Shown here piece by piece: positions 44,911-54,481 of a DNA stretch of 64,000 nucleotides. Positions within the stretch are counted from its first letter, which is position 1, and the number at the start of each line of letters is the position of its first letter. The notes below the pieces were generated by a model, which was given only the letters and a program-made list of their open reading frames with translations, did no database searches and had not been told where the DNA came from. The translations under genes and the position numbers were made by a program. Origin of the DNA: FEN-1139 sp964396375 (GTDB lineage: Bacteria > Myxococcota_A > Polyangia > Polyangiales > Polyangiaceae); assembly GCA_964396375.1 (NCBI GenBank), contig CAYNEY010000013.1, positions 1-64,000 of the forward strand, read 5' to 3'.

Positions 44911-45627
44911 ATGTCCTCCCCTCCCCCTCCGCGTTTCCTCGGCTCCGGCGCCATGTTCGACAACATAGCCGAACGCTACGACGTCATGAACCGCCTGATG
45001 TCCCTCGGGTTGGACCGGTCCTGGCGGCGACACTGCGTAGCCCGGCTAGCGAGTGATAAGCCCGAAACCATCCTTGATGTGGCCACCGGCACGGCAGATC
45101 TGGCGATCGCGGCTGCACAGCGGTATCCGAACGCAAAAGTGGTGGGGCTCGATCCGTCGGAGCAGATGCTCCGGATCGGTCGAGACAAGCTCGTTCTGCT
45201 CGGTCTCCAGAACCAGGTTGAGCTCATCCTGGGCGATGCTGAAGAGATGCCCTTTGCAGACCAGAGCTTTGATGCCTTGATGATCGCCTTTGGCATCCGA
45301 AACGTACCCAACCGACTCCGGGCTCTTCGTGAGTTCTTTCGGGTGGTTCGACCCGGCGGACTGGTGTGTATTCTGGAGTTGAATGAGCCAAGGGGTGGGT
45401 GGCTCGCCTCGCTCACGCGCCTTTGGGTTCATCAGGTCATCCCGGCGATCGGTCGGCTGTTCACGCGAGGTACTGAGTATGGTTACCTTCGTGACTCGAT
45501 GGAGCGCTTTCCCTCTCCACCGGACTTCGAGCAGCTGCTCGATGCCGCCGGACTCGAACCGCTTCTGACCGACCGGCTGGGACTGGGAGCCTGCCACCTC
45601 TTCCTCACTCGTCGCCGAATCAGCTGA
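44911..45627 (+). CDS. ubiE: Demethylmenaquinone methyltransferase (UbiE/MenG)
   Basis: The 238-residue SAM enzyme starts MSSPPPPRFLGSGAMFDNIAERYDVMNRLMSLGLDRSWRR, the family opening. ILDVATGTADLAIA (SAM site), DAEEMPFADQSFDA and the IAFGIRNVPNRLRALREFFRVVRPGG signature follow. It makes menaquinone from demethylmenaquinone, the last step of the pathway encoded downstream. menF starts 2 bp after its stop. An open extension to 44827 lacks family resemblance. Confidence 0.94.
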   Translation: MSSPPPPRFLGSGAMFDNIAERYDVMNRLMSLGLDRSWRRHCVARLASDKPETILDVATGTADLAIAAAQRYPNAKVVGLDPSEQMLRIGRDKLVLLGLQNQVELILGDAEEMPFADQSFDALMIAFGIRNVPNRLRALREFFRVVRPGGLVCILELNEPRGGWLASLTRLWVHQVIPAIGRLFTRGTEYGYLRDSMERFPSPPDFEQLLDAAGLEPLLTDRLGLGACHLFLTRRRIS

Positions 45628-45629
45628 TC

Positions 45630-47018
45630 ATGGCCACCATGCCGTCTTGTTTCGCGGCGCTCGAGAAGCTCTTTCACTTGCCTCCTGCGCAGGAGGAGGT
45701 GCAGCAGTGCTGCATCGAGACCCCAGTTTGCGAGGTTTCGGCGGAGCGGCTGTTCGACGCGGATCCCTCCTCCTTGGCCTGCTTCTGGTCAGAAAGCGGC
45801 TCAGCCGGTGACTGTGAAGTTGGTGTGGGCGCTGCCCTTCGCTTCGTTGGGCTTTCGCCAACCTTTGCGCCGTTCGGTGCTGTGGCGCGCCGAGCACTCG
45901 GCGGGCTCGAATGTCGCGGCACGAGCCGACCAGCGCGACTCTACGGGGGACACGCCTTCGATGTGCCCCGACCCGGTCGGGAGAACTCCATGTCGCTCCC
46001 GGCGGCCAGCCTGCTTCTGCCACGACTCCTCTATCGTCGTGCGAAGGGGGGGGGAGCCAGCGTGTCGGTGACGATTCCTCCAGAGATCTTGAGCCGCTTC
46101 GGTGGGATCAACGAGCTTATCCACCTTCTGCAAGCTTCCTTCATGGAGTTCGCACGGACACCTCTGCCTCCGCTGGTCATCCCTCCCATCGTCGCCTCGG
46201 TCGACCAACCCGAGCAAATGGGATGGTCACGAATGGTCGAGGCGGGCATGACGTCAATTCTCCGCCACGAGCTGAAAAAGGTGGTGCTGGCGCGTTCCCT
46301 ACGCCTGCGGTTCTCAGAGGATTGTCCCGTTGCCCCGATCCTTGCGGCACTCCAAGCCCGTGCCACAGAGAGCACCTGTTTTGCCTTTCGTGAGCGCGGC
46401 GTGACGTTCCTGGGAGCCAGTCCTGAGCGACTGGTTCGTCGCCGGGGCAGCATGGTCAACCTAGATGCCCTGGCAGGCTCTGCACCAGCCGGCTCGAGCC
46501 ACGAAGCACGCTTGCTCAGAAGTGAGAAGGATCGGCGTGAGCACGCTTTCGTAACCGAACAGCTCGTGCAACGACTGGCCACAATCGGCGCTCGCTTGCG
46601 AGAGATCCCGGAACCGCAGATCCGACGTCTCGAACACCTCGTGCATCTGCATACCCCGATCCACGCTGAACTCGGCGAGACCGACTACGACATCCTCAGC
46701 TTGGTCGAACATGTCCACCCAACTCCCGCCGTCGGCGGGATCCCGAGCGATCGGGCGCTCGACTTCATTCGAGCCAACGAGGTGGTCGACCGCGGGTGGT
46801 ACGCGGGACCCTTCGGCTGGTGCACCGCCAATGGCGATGGGGATTTCGTCGCAGCCTTGCGTTCCGGGGTCTTCTCGGGTTCTGATGCTGTCCTCTTCGC
46901 GGGGGCCGGGCTGGTTACTGGCTCGGCAGCCAGCGCAGAGTGGCAGGAGACCCGTCTCAAGTTCAGAACCCTGCTCGACGCTCTCTCGTCGGGCCATGCA
47001 CCGGTCGAAGGAGTGTGA
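45630..47018 (+). CDS. menF: Isochorismate synthase MenF
   Basis: The 462-residue chorismate-binding enzyme has KVVLARSLRLRF, the conserved GASPERLVRRRG, EARLLRSEKDRREHAFV, HTPIHAEL, VEHVHPTPAVGGIPSDRAL and the closing GAGLVTGSAASAEWQET. It converts chorismate to isochorismate. Its TGA shares one base with the menD ATG (TGATG). The N-terminal 140 residues are less conserved, as usual. Confidence 0.94.
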   Translation: MATMPSCFAALEKLFHLPPAQEEVQQCCIETPVCEVSAERLFDADPSSLACFWSESGSAGDCEVGVGAALRFVGLSPTFAPFGAVARRALGGLECRGTSRPARLYGGHAFDVPRPGRENSMSLPAASLLLPRLLYRRAKGGGASVSVTIPPEILSRFGGINELIHLLQASFMEFARTPLPPLVIPPIVASVDQPEQMGWSRMVEAGMTSILRHELKKVVLARSLRLRFSEDCPVAPILAALQARATESTCFAFRERGVTFLGASPERLVRRRGSMVNLDALAGSAPAGSSHEARLLRSEKDRREHAFVTEQLVQRLATIGARLREIPEPQIRRLEHLVHLHTPIHAELGETDYDILSLVEHVHPTPAVGGIPSDRALDFIRANEVVDRGWYAGPFGWCTANGDGDFVAALRSGVFSGSDAVLFAGAGLVTGSAASAEWQETRLKFRTLLDALSSGHAPVEGV

Positions 47019-48826
47019 TGACTGAAGAGTACACGGCCACCGCTTGGGCGCGACTGATCCTCGGAAGCCTGGCGCGGGCCGGTATCAGAAACCTGATCGT
47101 GAGCCCTGGCTCCCGCTCGACACCGTTTCTCGCCGCCGCGCTCGCCACCCCAGGGCTCACACTGCACAGTGTGGTCGACGAACGCTCGGCGGGGTATTTC
47201 GCCCTCGGCCTGGGGCGTGGCCTCGGGCGACCGGTGGCGGTACTCTCGACATCCGGCACCGCAGCCGCCAACTACTTCCCCGCGGTGATTGAAGGTGACT
47301 TGTCGAGGACACCGCTCATCGTGCTTACGGCGGATCGACCCCACGAGCTGCACCACGGGGCTTCGCCTCAAACCATCGATCAAACCTGCCTGTTCGGCAG
47401 CCACGTGCGCCGTTTCGTCGATCTCGGGATGCCCTCCCGACTTCACGACGTGTTGCTCGCGACCCGCCGGCAGGTGCTTGCCGCGGTCGCTACCGCCACC
47501 GCTCCTCTCCCCGGTCCAGTTCATCTCAATCTCCGCGCACGAAAGCCTCTCGAACCCTGTGATCCTCGCGATGGCGAGGATCGGATCCTCGAAAGCCACG
47601 TCAAGCGCCTGATTGGGGAGGTGGTCGCGATTCAGCCGCCCCTCTTACCCCGCCTGCCACTCCAAGCGATCGAGGACCTGGTCCAGACAATCAGTGGTGA
47701 GCCGCTCGGACTCATTGCCTGCGGCTACGACCCGGAGCAACCAGCCCTCGATCCCGCCGCGCTCGCCGCTTTTGCCCGCGCCACCGGCTATCCTGTACTC
47801 ATTGACGCCACCCATCCTCTCCGGCTGCAGGCAACCAGCGAACTCGCGGCCTTCGTGGTGGCACCACACCCCGGACTCTTGTCGCTGGAGGCGTGGCATC
47901 GACTCCAGGCTCCGCGCCTGGTCATTCAGTTGGGACGTCCGCTCACCTGTCGCTCCTGGGGCCGCTGGGTGGACGACCTGGACTCAAATCACCTCCTGGT
48001 CTTGGCGCGTGACGGTTGGCCCGATCCTACGGGCCGTGGTCGGTTGCTGGGCACAGGTGACATGAGCGCGGCTCTTCGCCTCGCCGCTGCCCGTTTCTTG
48101 GAGCGTGAGGCTCCCCGTTCGAGCGGCTGGGGTGCACGCTGGCTTCGAGCCAACCGCGTCCTCGGTGAAGTGGTGCAAAGTCTGTCCACCAGCCAGCCCC
48201 GAATGGGTGAACTCGAGGCGGTTACCACGGTACTGCGCACCATGCCTCGTGGCAGCCGGTTGGTGCTCGGAAACAGCCTGCCTGTACGTGAAGTCGATCT
48301 TCTGGCCGGAGAGACCCAGGCGGGGCTCTCCGTGGTCGGGCTGCGCGGAGCGAGTGGGATCGATGGGGTGGTGTCGTTCGCCGCTGGGCTGGGCGCCGCC
48401 CATGAGCACCCTACTGTGCTCCTGATCGGCGATGTGAGCTTTCTGCATGACATCGGTGGCCTCTGGGCGATGCGCGACGCCACAGCTCCGCTCGCGGTGG
48501 TCGTCCTCAACAATCGCGGCGGTCGGATCTTCGAACAGCTTCCCGCGTCGGCGTGCTTTCCAGGGGAGCAGTTCCTCTACTTCACCACCCCCCATGACTT
48601 CGATCTGGCCGCTGCAGGGCAACTCTATGGCTTGCCCTTCGCGCGGGCCGAAGACCCCGCGTCTTTGCGAAGCGCTCTTCTGAGCGCCATCGAGCGGCAG
48701 GGCGCAACCCTCATTGAAGCGCGCGTCCCCGAAGATAGCGCGAAGCGCGATACTCTGGCCTTCCTTCATAGCATCGAAGATAGACTGGTGCGTTCGGGGC
48801 TGCTGCCCTCGGCAACCTCACGGTGA
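47018..48826 (+). CDS. menD: SEPHCHC synthase MenD
   Basis: The 602-residue ThDP enzyme starts MTEEYTATAWARLILGSLARAGIRNLIVSPGSRSTPF. The Glu of VVDERSAGYFALGLGRG is the ThDP-activating residue. LGNSLPVREVD and GDVSFLHDIGG are also visible. It joins isochorismate and 2-oxoglutarate. The open frame extends back to 46940 inside menF, but the junction ATG fits the family start. menH begins in its last codons. Confidence 0.95.
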   Translation: MTEEYTATAWARLILGSLARAGIRNLIVSPGSRSTPFLAAALATPGLTLHSVVDERSAGYFALGLGRGLGRPVAVLSTSGTAAANYFPAVIEGDLSRTPLIVLTADRPHELHHGASPQTIDQTCLFGSHVRRFVDLGMPSRLHDVLLATRRQVLAAVATATAPLPGPVHLNLRARKPLEPCDPRDGEDRILESHVKRLIGEVVAIQPPLLPRLPLQAIEDLVQTISGEPLGLIACGYDPEQPALDPAALAAFARATGYPVLIDATHPLRLQATSELAAFVVAPHPGLLSLEAWHRLQAPRLVIQLGRPLTCRSWGRWVDDLDSNHLLVLARDGWPDPTGRGRLLGTGDMSAALRLAAARFLEREAPRSSGWGARWLRANRVLGEVVQSLSTSQPRMGELEAVTTVLRTMPRGSRLVLGNSLPVREVDLLAGETQAGLSVVGLRGASGIDGVVSFAAGLGAAHEHPTVLLIGDVSFLHDIGGLWAMRDATAPLAVVVLNNRGGRIFEQLPASACFPGEQFLYFTTPHDFDLAAAGQLYGLPFARAEDPASLRSALLSAIERQGATLIEARVPEDSAKRDTLAFLHSIEDRLVRSGLLPSATSR

Positions 48827-49560
48827 CCATCCTCTTTTTTCCAGGTTTTTTGGGCCATCGCCGGACCTTCGAGCGTATCAGCGCCTTACTCGGAGAGAGG
48901 AACTGCCACACCGTCCTCCTCACAGGACATGGTGATCCGGGCGCCACCTTCATTTCAAGCTACACGCAAGAGGTTCGGCGCATCGCCGCTTTGGTCGCCA
49001 CCTTCCCGGCTCCTCGTGTACTGGTTGGGTATTCGATGGGCGGCAGACTCACACTCTCGCTCGTGTCCAACCACAGCGACCTCGCTGAGCGCCTGGTGCT
49101 GCTTTCAGCGCGGGGGGGCCTCGCCACCCTAGGCGAACGCTCCGCCCGCCGCGCGGCTGACGAAATTTGGGCTCACCGACTCTCGACCTGGCCTCTCTCG
49201 AGCGTGCTCGATGCGTGGGATGCCCAGCCCCTCTTTGCCTCCCGCCGTCGACTGGCAAGCACGCTCCGCGCCCGCGAGCGACGCTACCGGCTCACCCATA
49301 ATCCCTTCGCCTTGGCTGGGGCTCTCCGGGCGCTTGGCCTTGCCCAGATGCCCAGTCAGCCCGAACAGCTGGGCCGTCTCGCAATCCCAGTTCAAGTTCT
49401 CGCTGGAGAGCTCGACCAGAAGTTCGTGACCCTGGGGCGGAGCCTAGCCGCCCAACTCCCCCAGGGGCGGTTTTCCGTGGTAGACGGGGCTGGCCACGAC
49501 CTCGTGCTCGAAGCACCCGAGGCCGTGGCCAGAACTATCGTCGAAGGGTTTCGAACATGA
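48823..49560 (+). CDS. menH: SHCHC synthase MenH
   Basis: The 245-residue alpha/beta hydrolase begins at GTG 48823, overlapping the menD stop (GTGA). It opens TILFFPGFLGHRRTF and has LTGHGDPG, the nucleophile elbow VGYSMGGRL (Ser71), LAGELDQKF and GAGHDLVLEAPE with the catalytic His. MenH eliminates pyruvate from SEPHCHC. The position between menD and menB supports the call over a generic hydrolase. Confidence 0.92.
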   Translation: MTILFFPGFLGHRRTFERISALLGERNCHTVLLTGHGDPGATFISSYTQEVRRIAALVATFPAPRVLVGYSMGGRLTLSLVSNHSDLAERLVLLSARGGLATLGERSARRAADEIWAHRLSTWPLSSVLDAWDAQPLFASRRRLASTLRARERRYRLTHNPFALAGALRALGLAQMPSQPEQLGRLAIPVQVLAGELDQKFVTLGRSLAAQLPQGRFSVVDGAGHDLVLEAPEAVARTIVEGFRT

Positions 49561-50381
49561 CATCAGCACTATGGCACAGCGCTGGAGAGTTCGAGGATAT
49601 CCGGTTCGAGGTGTGCGAAGAGGGTATCGCCAAAGTCACCATCAACCGCCCCGAGGTTCACAACGCCTTTCGCCCCAAGACCGTGGACGAACTTTCGCAG
49701 GCCTTCTCAGCGATCCGCGACGACCCGCACCTGGGAGTGGCCATCCTGACCGGCGCCGGGAATCGGGCCTTCTGCTCGGGTGGCGATCAGAAGATCCGTG
49801 GCACCGGCGGCTATCTGGACGACCGAGGTATCCCTCGACTCAATGTCCTCGATCTCCAACGTCAGATCCGCACCCTTCCGAAGCCGGTCATTGCGATGGT
49901 GGCCGGATATGCCATCGGAGGCGGTCATGTACTCCACCTGCTCTGTGACCTCACGATCGCCGCAGAGAACGCCCGCTTCGGCCAAACTGGACCTCGGGTG
50001 GGGAGCTTCGACGGTGGTTATGGTGCAGCCTACATGGCCAGGATTGTCGGACAGAAGAAGGCACGCGAGATCTGGTTTCTGTGCCGTCAGTACTCGGCGG
50101 ACGAAGCACTCCAGATGGGCCTCGTGAACGCAGTGGTTCCCCTCGACCGCCTGGAAGAGGAAACGTTGAGCTGGAGCCGGAAGATCCTCGAACACTCGCC
50201 GATGGCGCTGCGTTGCCTGAAGGCCGCCTTGAACGCAGATTGCGACGGGCAGGCAGGGCTTCAGGAGCTCGCTGGCAACGCCACGTTGCTCTACTACTTG
50301 TCGGAGGAGGGGGTCGAGGGCAAAAACGCCTTCCTAGAGAAGCGAGCTCCCGACTGGAAGAAGTTTCCTCGATTCCCGTGA
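49557..50381 (+). CDS. menB: DHNA-CoA synthase MenB
   Basis: The 274-residue crotonase has KVTINRPEVHNAFRPKTVDEL, AFCSGGDQKIRGTGGYLDD, GYAIGGGHVLHLLCDLTIA, GSFDGGYGAAYMARIVGQKKAREIWFL and the C-terminal EEGVEGKNAFLEKRAPDWKKFPRFP. These are MenB signatures. It cyclises succinylbenzoyl-CoA. The ATG overlaps the menH TGA (ATGA). Confidence 0.96.
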   Translation: MTSALWHSAGEFEDIRFEVCEEGIAKVTINRPEVHNAFRPKTVDELSQAFSAIRDDPHLGVAILTGAGNRAFCSGGDQKIRGTGGYLDDRGIPRLNVLDLQRQIRTLPKPVIAMVAGYAIGGGHVLHLLCDLTIAAENARFGQTGPRVGSFDGGYGAAYMARIVGQKKAREIWFLCRQYSADEALQMGLVNAVVPLDRLEEETLSWSRKILEHSPMALRCLKAALNADCDGQAGLQELAGNATLLYYLSEEGVEGKNAFLEKRAPDWKKFPRFP

Positions 50382-51271
50382 CCGTCCAACCTCACTCCCT
50401 TGGGGCCTACTGGCTCGCGATACGTCCGCGGACGCTCCCCGCCGCCCTAGCACCCATCCTCGTCGCGGTCGCGGCGGCGGGCCACGTTGGCCACTTTCGC
50501 GCCGACGTCGCCATCGGAGCCACTTCAGTGGCGCTGTTGCTTCAGATTGCCTCGAACCTCGCCAATGACCTGTTTGATTTCCAGCAGGGAGCCGATCGCA
50601 AAGACCGCGTGGGTCCGCTCAGGACCGCGGAGGCTGGGTTACTGACACCCCGTGAACTTGGGCTGGCGGTCGTCGTTTGTCTGTGCGCCGCGCTGGTGAT
50701 TGGAGCGCTCTTCGTGGCCATCGGAGGCTGGCCAGTGATCGTGCTTGGCCTTTTGGCCATGCTCTCCGCCGTTGCCTACACTGGCGGGCCGTTTCCCCTC
50801 GCGTATCACGGCCTCGGCGATCTTTTTGCGTTCATCTTCTTCGGCCCGGTTGCCGTGATGCTGACCATGCACCTGATGGGAGCACCCCTCGGCGCTTCGG
50901 CCTGGATGCTGGGAACCATGGTCGGTCTGCTCACCACCAACATCCTAGTGGTGAACAACCTGCGGGATGCCGAGCAGGATCGCCGAGTTCAAAAACGCAC
51001 CCTGGTGGTGCGTTTCGGTCGCAGTTTTGGTCTTACGCAGTATCGGGCCAGCCTGGCAACAGCCTATATACTGTTGATCATCGGGGTGGTCACCCAGCTC
51101 CTCCCAACCCCCAGCCTGCTCGCCCTCCTTGGCCTCCCGCTCGGGCTCGCACTGGAGCGACGCATCACCCAAAGCGAGGGTTCTGCGATGAATGCCCTCT
51201 TGGCGGCTACTGCCCGTCACCTGTTCGGATTTGCGCTGCTCACGGCGATCGGACACTTGAGGTGGTGGTGA
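50378..51271 (+). CDS. menA: DHNA prenyltransferase MenA
   Basis: Starting at GTG 50378 in the menB stop (GTGA), the 297-residue UbiA-fold membrane protein has eight or nine membrane segments. The two Asp-rich prenyl-diphosphate sites are NLANDLFDFQQGADRKDRVGP and NNLRDAEQDRRVQKRTLVVRFG. It attaches the polyprenyl chain to DHNA. The frame stays open to 50081, inside menB, but the family N-terminus (AYWLAIRPRTLPAA) fits GTG 50378. Confidence 0.94.
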   Translation: MTVQPHSLGAYWLAIRPRTLPAALAPILVAVAAAGHVGHFRADVAIGATSVALLLQIASNLANDLFDFQQGADRKDRVGPLRTAEAGLLTPRELGLAVVVCLCAALVIGALFVAIGGWPVIVLGLLAMLSAVAYTGGPFPLAYHGLGDLFAFIFFGPVAVMLTMHLMGAPLGASAWMLGTMVGLLTTNILVVNNLRDAEQDRRVQKRTLVVRFGRSFGLTQYRASLATAYILLIIGVVTQLLPTPSLLALLGLPLGLALERRITQSEGSAMNALLAATARHLFGFALLTAIGHLRWW

Positions 51272-52254
51272 TTCGGCTAATCGATGCCCACGTCGAGGAC
51301 TTCGATCTCGCGCTGCCGCGCCAGATCGGGGGTCAGGCGCGCACCGCGACTCGAGTGCGCCGCGGGCTTCGACTCTTCCTCGACGATGCCAGTGGTCAGC
51401 GCGGGATTGGGGAGGCAAGTCCCCTTCCGGGCTACTCTCCGGATTCCCTGGAGGAAGCGAGAGCGCAGCTCCAGGACTTCTGTCGCAATGGTTGGCAACC
51501 CGGGGCTTGCACGTTCACAGAAACCCTGGGCGCCCCGTCGGCGCGGGCAGCTCTCGAGACAGCACAGATTGATCTCTCGGCGAAGCTCCACCAGATCTCC
51601 GCCGCTGAGGAGCTAGCTCGACGCTTTCAGCATCCGCTCTCCCGTGAGCCGCTCGAACTCTCTCATCTCTTGCCAAGCGAGGACCCTCTCGGATGCGCCG
51701 AGGTGGCCTTCGCTCTAGGATACCGCACATTCAAGGTCAAGGAGTGCGACCCAACTCGTTTGCTCGAACTGCTTCGGTCACTGCGTTCAGGTTACGCCGA
51801 TCGCGTGCGGCTGCGCGCCGACGTCAACCGACGATGGTCTCGCACCGTCGCGGACTCGATGCTGGAACGTCTGGCGGAGTTCGATCTCGAGTTCATTGAA
51901 GAGCCGGTCACATCTGGTGAGCCAGAAATAAGCTCGGTACCCATCGCCTGGGATGAGTCTTTGCCGCGTCCCTTCGGGATAGCGCGCGTGGTGGTGCTAA
52001 AGCCCACCCTACACGGGCTTTTTGGGGCAGCACAGCTGGCCAAGGCTGCACACTGCGCTGGGCTTGGCGTGGTGGTAACGCACACCTTCGAGGGACCGGT
52101 TGGTCACGCGGCGGCAAGCTCGCTCGCCTGGGTCTTCGGTTCCCGACACCTCGCTCAGGGACTAGATTGGGAGATGGCACCCCTGCCCCGCCCTTTCGGT
52201 AACGAGCCAGGACGCCTCTGCTTCATCGACCACGTGGGACTCCCGCTGTGTTGA
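51268..52254 (+). CDS. menC: o-Succinylbenzoate synthase MenC
   Basis: Starting at GTG 51268 in the menA stop (GTGA), the 328-residue enolase-superfamily enzyme shows FKVKECD (catalytic Lys), LRADVNRRW (Asp), EFIEEPV (Glu), IAWDESL (Asp) and VVLKPTLHG (second Lys), the expected metal and base set. It dehydrates SHCHC to o-succinylbenzoate. The open frame reaches 50677 in menA. The family start is close to RLIDAHVEDF. Confidence 0.92.
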   Translation: MIRLIDAHVEDFDLALPRQIGGQARTATRVRRGLRLFLDDASGQRGIGEASPLPGYSPDSLEEARAQLQDFCRNGWQPGACTFTETLGAPSARAALETAQIDLSAKLHQISAAEELARRFQHPLSREPLELSHLLPSEDPLGCAEVAFALGYRTFKVKECDPTRLLELLRSLRSGYADRVRLRADVNRRWSRTVADSMLERLAEFDLEFIEEPVTSGEPEISSVPIAWDESLPRPFGIARVVVLKPTLHGLFGAAQLAKAAHCAGLGVVVTHTFEGPVGHAAASSLAWVFGSRHLAQGLDWEMAPLPRPFGNEPGRLCFIDHVGLPLC

Positions 52255-53597
52255 CCCTGTCCTCTGCCGCTCGTGCCTGCCGCGATGACCTCGCGCTGCT
52301 TCACTCGAAAGAATCCCTGACTTTCGGCGAACTGCTTGAACGAGTCGCTCCGCTACTCGAACCGCTGGCAGCGCTCGGTCCAGGTCCGATCGCGTTCATC
52401 GCCGAGCCCACCGTCTCGAGCTTGCTCTTGTTTTACGCTCTCTTCGAGGTGAAGCGCCCAGCACTCCCCCTCAACCCTCGGCTCTTGGCTCATGAACAGG
52501 AAGAGCTGCGCCGCCGAGCGGGAGCTCATCTGGTTCGGGTCGAGGAGGGCATTGTGAGACTCGTCGAGTCAGGTGCCGGTAGCAACACGGCGGCTGCTCT
52601 TCTGCTCGCGACCAGCGGTTCGACCGGGAGCCCGCGGCTCGTTGCCCTTGGCGAGGAGGCGCTGGTCACAGCGGCAGAGGGCAGCCAGCGCAATCTTGGG
52701 TGGAAGGCGTCGGATCGGTGGTTGCTCACGGTTGGACTCGGCCACATTGGTGGAGCGGCCATTGTCGTGCGTTGCCTTCTGGCGCGTCGCCCGGTCGTGT
52801 TGCCATCACCAGATTGGCCCCTATTGGACTGGATCATATCCTCGAAGAGCACTCTTGTGTCGCTGGTTCCAACCCAAGTCGAACGTTTGCTTCCCCTCGT
52901 CAACCGATCCCGCGCGACCTCGCTCCGCGCGATTCTCGTTGGTGGTGCGCCTACTCCCAGTCGCTTGGTTCGGCGGGGACGGCGACGCGGTCTACCCATA
53001 CTGCTCACGTATGGCATGACTGAGGCAGGCTCGCAGATTGCGACTCAACCCCCCTCCGATCTCAACCAGTCCAGTGAGGATCGGCTAACCGACGTAGGTT
53101 TCGTCCTTCCCAACCTCGATCTTTGCGTCACTGACCAGCAGCTCAAACTCCGCGGTCCTGTGCTGTTTTCGGGGTACATCGGAGAGCCAACGCCCTTCGA
53201 CTCCCAGGGCTGGTTCGACACCGGGGATTCGGGACGCGTGCGCGACGACGGAAGGCTCTGTGTCTTCGGACGTCGTCACGATCGCATCATCTCGGGAGGA
53301 GAGAATGTGGCGCCACGCGAGGTGGAACTCGTGCTCGAGTCCCACCCGGACGTTGGCCGTGTCGTGGTACTTGGGCTTGCCGACCCAGTCTGGGGAGAAG
53401 TCGTGGCGGCAGCCATCGTGCCCGAGCGCACAAGGCCGGGGCTTCTCGACGAGCTCCGAGAACTTGCCCGGCTGCGCTTGGCTCCCTTCAAGCGGCCCCG
53501 GGTTCTGGCCCTGCTCCCGGAGCTGCCACTCCTCCCTACCGACAAGATCGACCGTGGTGCGATCGAGAGGGCTTTGCAGGGGCAACAGGTCGTGTAG
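52248..53597 (+). CDS. menE: o-Succinylbenzoate-CoA ligase MenE
   Basis: The 449-residue adenylating enzyme starts at GTG 52248, or TTG 52251, overlapping the menC stop. It has the ATP loop LLATSGSTGSPRLV, TYGMTEAGSQIAT, GWFDTGDSGRVRDDGRL, FGRRHDRIISGGENVAPREVE and the C-terminal PTDKIDR with the adenylation Lys. It makes OSB-CoA for MenB and completes the operon. Confidence 0.92.
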   Translation: MLTLSSAARACRDDLALLHSKESLTFGELLERVAPLLEPLAALGPGPIAFIAEPTVSSLLLFYALFEVKRPALPLNPRLLAHEQEELRRRAGAHLVRVEEGIVRLVESGAGSNTAAALLLATSGSTGSPRLVALGEEALVTAAEGSQRNLGWKASDRWLLTVGLGHIGGAAIVVRCLLARRPVVLPSPDWPLLDWIISSKSTLVSLVPTQVERLLPLVNRSRATSLRAILVGGAPTPSRLVRRGRRRGLPILLTYGMTEAGSQIATQPPSDLNQSSEDRLTDVGFVLPNLDLCVTDQQLKLRGPVLFSGYIGEPTPFDSQGWFDTGDSGRVRDDGRLCVFGRRHDRIISGGENVAPREVELVLESHPDVGRVVVLGLADPVWGEVVAAAIVPERTRPGLLDELRELARLRLAPFKRPRVLALLPELPLLPTDKIDRGAIERALQGQQVV

Positions 53598-53619
53598 GAT
53601 TCTTCCGGAGGTTCCGCAC

Positions 53620-54462
53620 ATGACACAACTGTCCCGCTTCGGTTCCATGTCTCTCCTTTGGCTCGGACTGCTCACGGGCTGCGAGAAGGGCAATCCCTGT
53701 CGGGACACTCCGGAGTGCCGAGACAAGGGAAAGTGCGGTGTCACCAAGGAGGGTGCCTGTGCCGTGCTCTCGGATGCGGACTGTCAGATCTCGAAGCTCT
53801 GCAAAAAGGAAGGCAAGTGCAGTATCAAGGATGGTGCCTGCAGCGCGACCACCGACGACATGTGCCGCGCCTCCGAGAACTGCATCAAAAATAGCCTTTG
53901 CGACGCCTTCGATGGCAACTGCGTGGAGCTCGGCCGGGTCATGGATCCAGCGTGCAATCAGTCGTGCCAAGTGGACGGCCGCTGTGTGATGAAAGCTGGC
54001 GCCTGCAAGGCCCTGTCGGATTACCACTGCACTCGCTCGAGCGACGGTAAGCCCGATCCGGACAGCGCCTGCAAGAAATCCGGGCTCTGCACCGCCCAAG
54101 ACGGAAAATGCGTGGCGGCTTCCGACGCGGACTGCGCGAAGTCTCTGGCGTGCAAGAACGAGTCCCGCTGCACGGCCGAAAACGGCCTCTGCGCAGCGAC
54201 GGCTGAGGGCTGCAAGAAATCAACCGCCTGCCGCACGGACGGAAAATGCGCCGTGGTCAAGGGTTCCTGCGCCCCTAGCAGCGCCGCGGACTGCAAGAAC
54301 TCTGCCCGGTGCCAGCTCGACGGCGCCTGCACGCTCAAGGATGGGGCATGCATCGTCGGTAGCAACGCGGACTGTCAGAAGTCTACGGTTTGCCAGAAAG
54401 CCAAGCGCTGCACCCTGAGCAACGGCGCCTGCGTGGGCGGCAACAAAGGTGGTCTGTTCTAG
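53620..54462 (+). CDS. Lipoprotein of nine four-cysteine repeats, unknown function
   Basis: The 280-residue product has a GGAGG SD and a lipoprotein signal (LTGC, Cys21). It then consists of nine repeats, starting at Cys 27, 55, 82, 112, 137, 172, 198, 225 and 252. The canonical unit is 27 residues, C-x5-C-x5-C-x6-C-x7, typically with text like DCQKSxxC, KC and DGAC. That gives 36 repeat cysteines, all accounted for. Repeats 4 and 5 have altered spacing. I do not recognise a family. Disulfide-linked or metal-binding repeats are likely. The gene follows menE by 22 bp on the same strand. The open frame reaches 53260 in menE. Confidence 0.85.
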   Translation: MTQLSRFGSMSLLWLGLLTGCEKGNPCRDTPECRDKGKCGVTKEGACAVLSDADCQISKLCKKEGKCSIKDGACSATTDDMCRASENCIKNSLCDAFDGNCVELGRVMDPACNQSCQVDGRCVMKAGACKALSDYHCTRSSDGKPDPDSACKKSGLCTAQDGKCVAASDADCAKSLACKNESRCTAENGLCAATAEGCKKSTACRTDGKCAVVKGSCAPSSAADCKNSARCQLDGACTLKDGACIVGSNADCQKSTVCQKAKRCTLSNGACVGGNKGGLF

Positions 54463-54481
54463 AGTTGAGCTGGCAAGCTCG

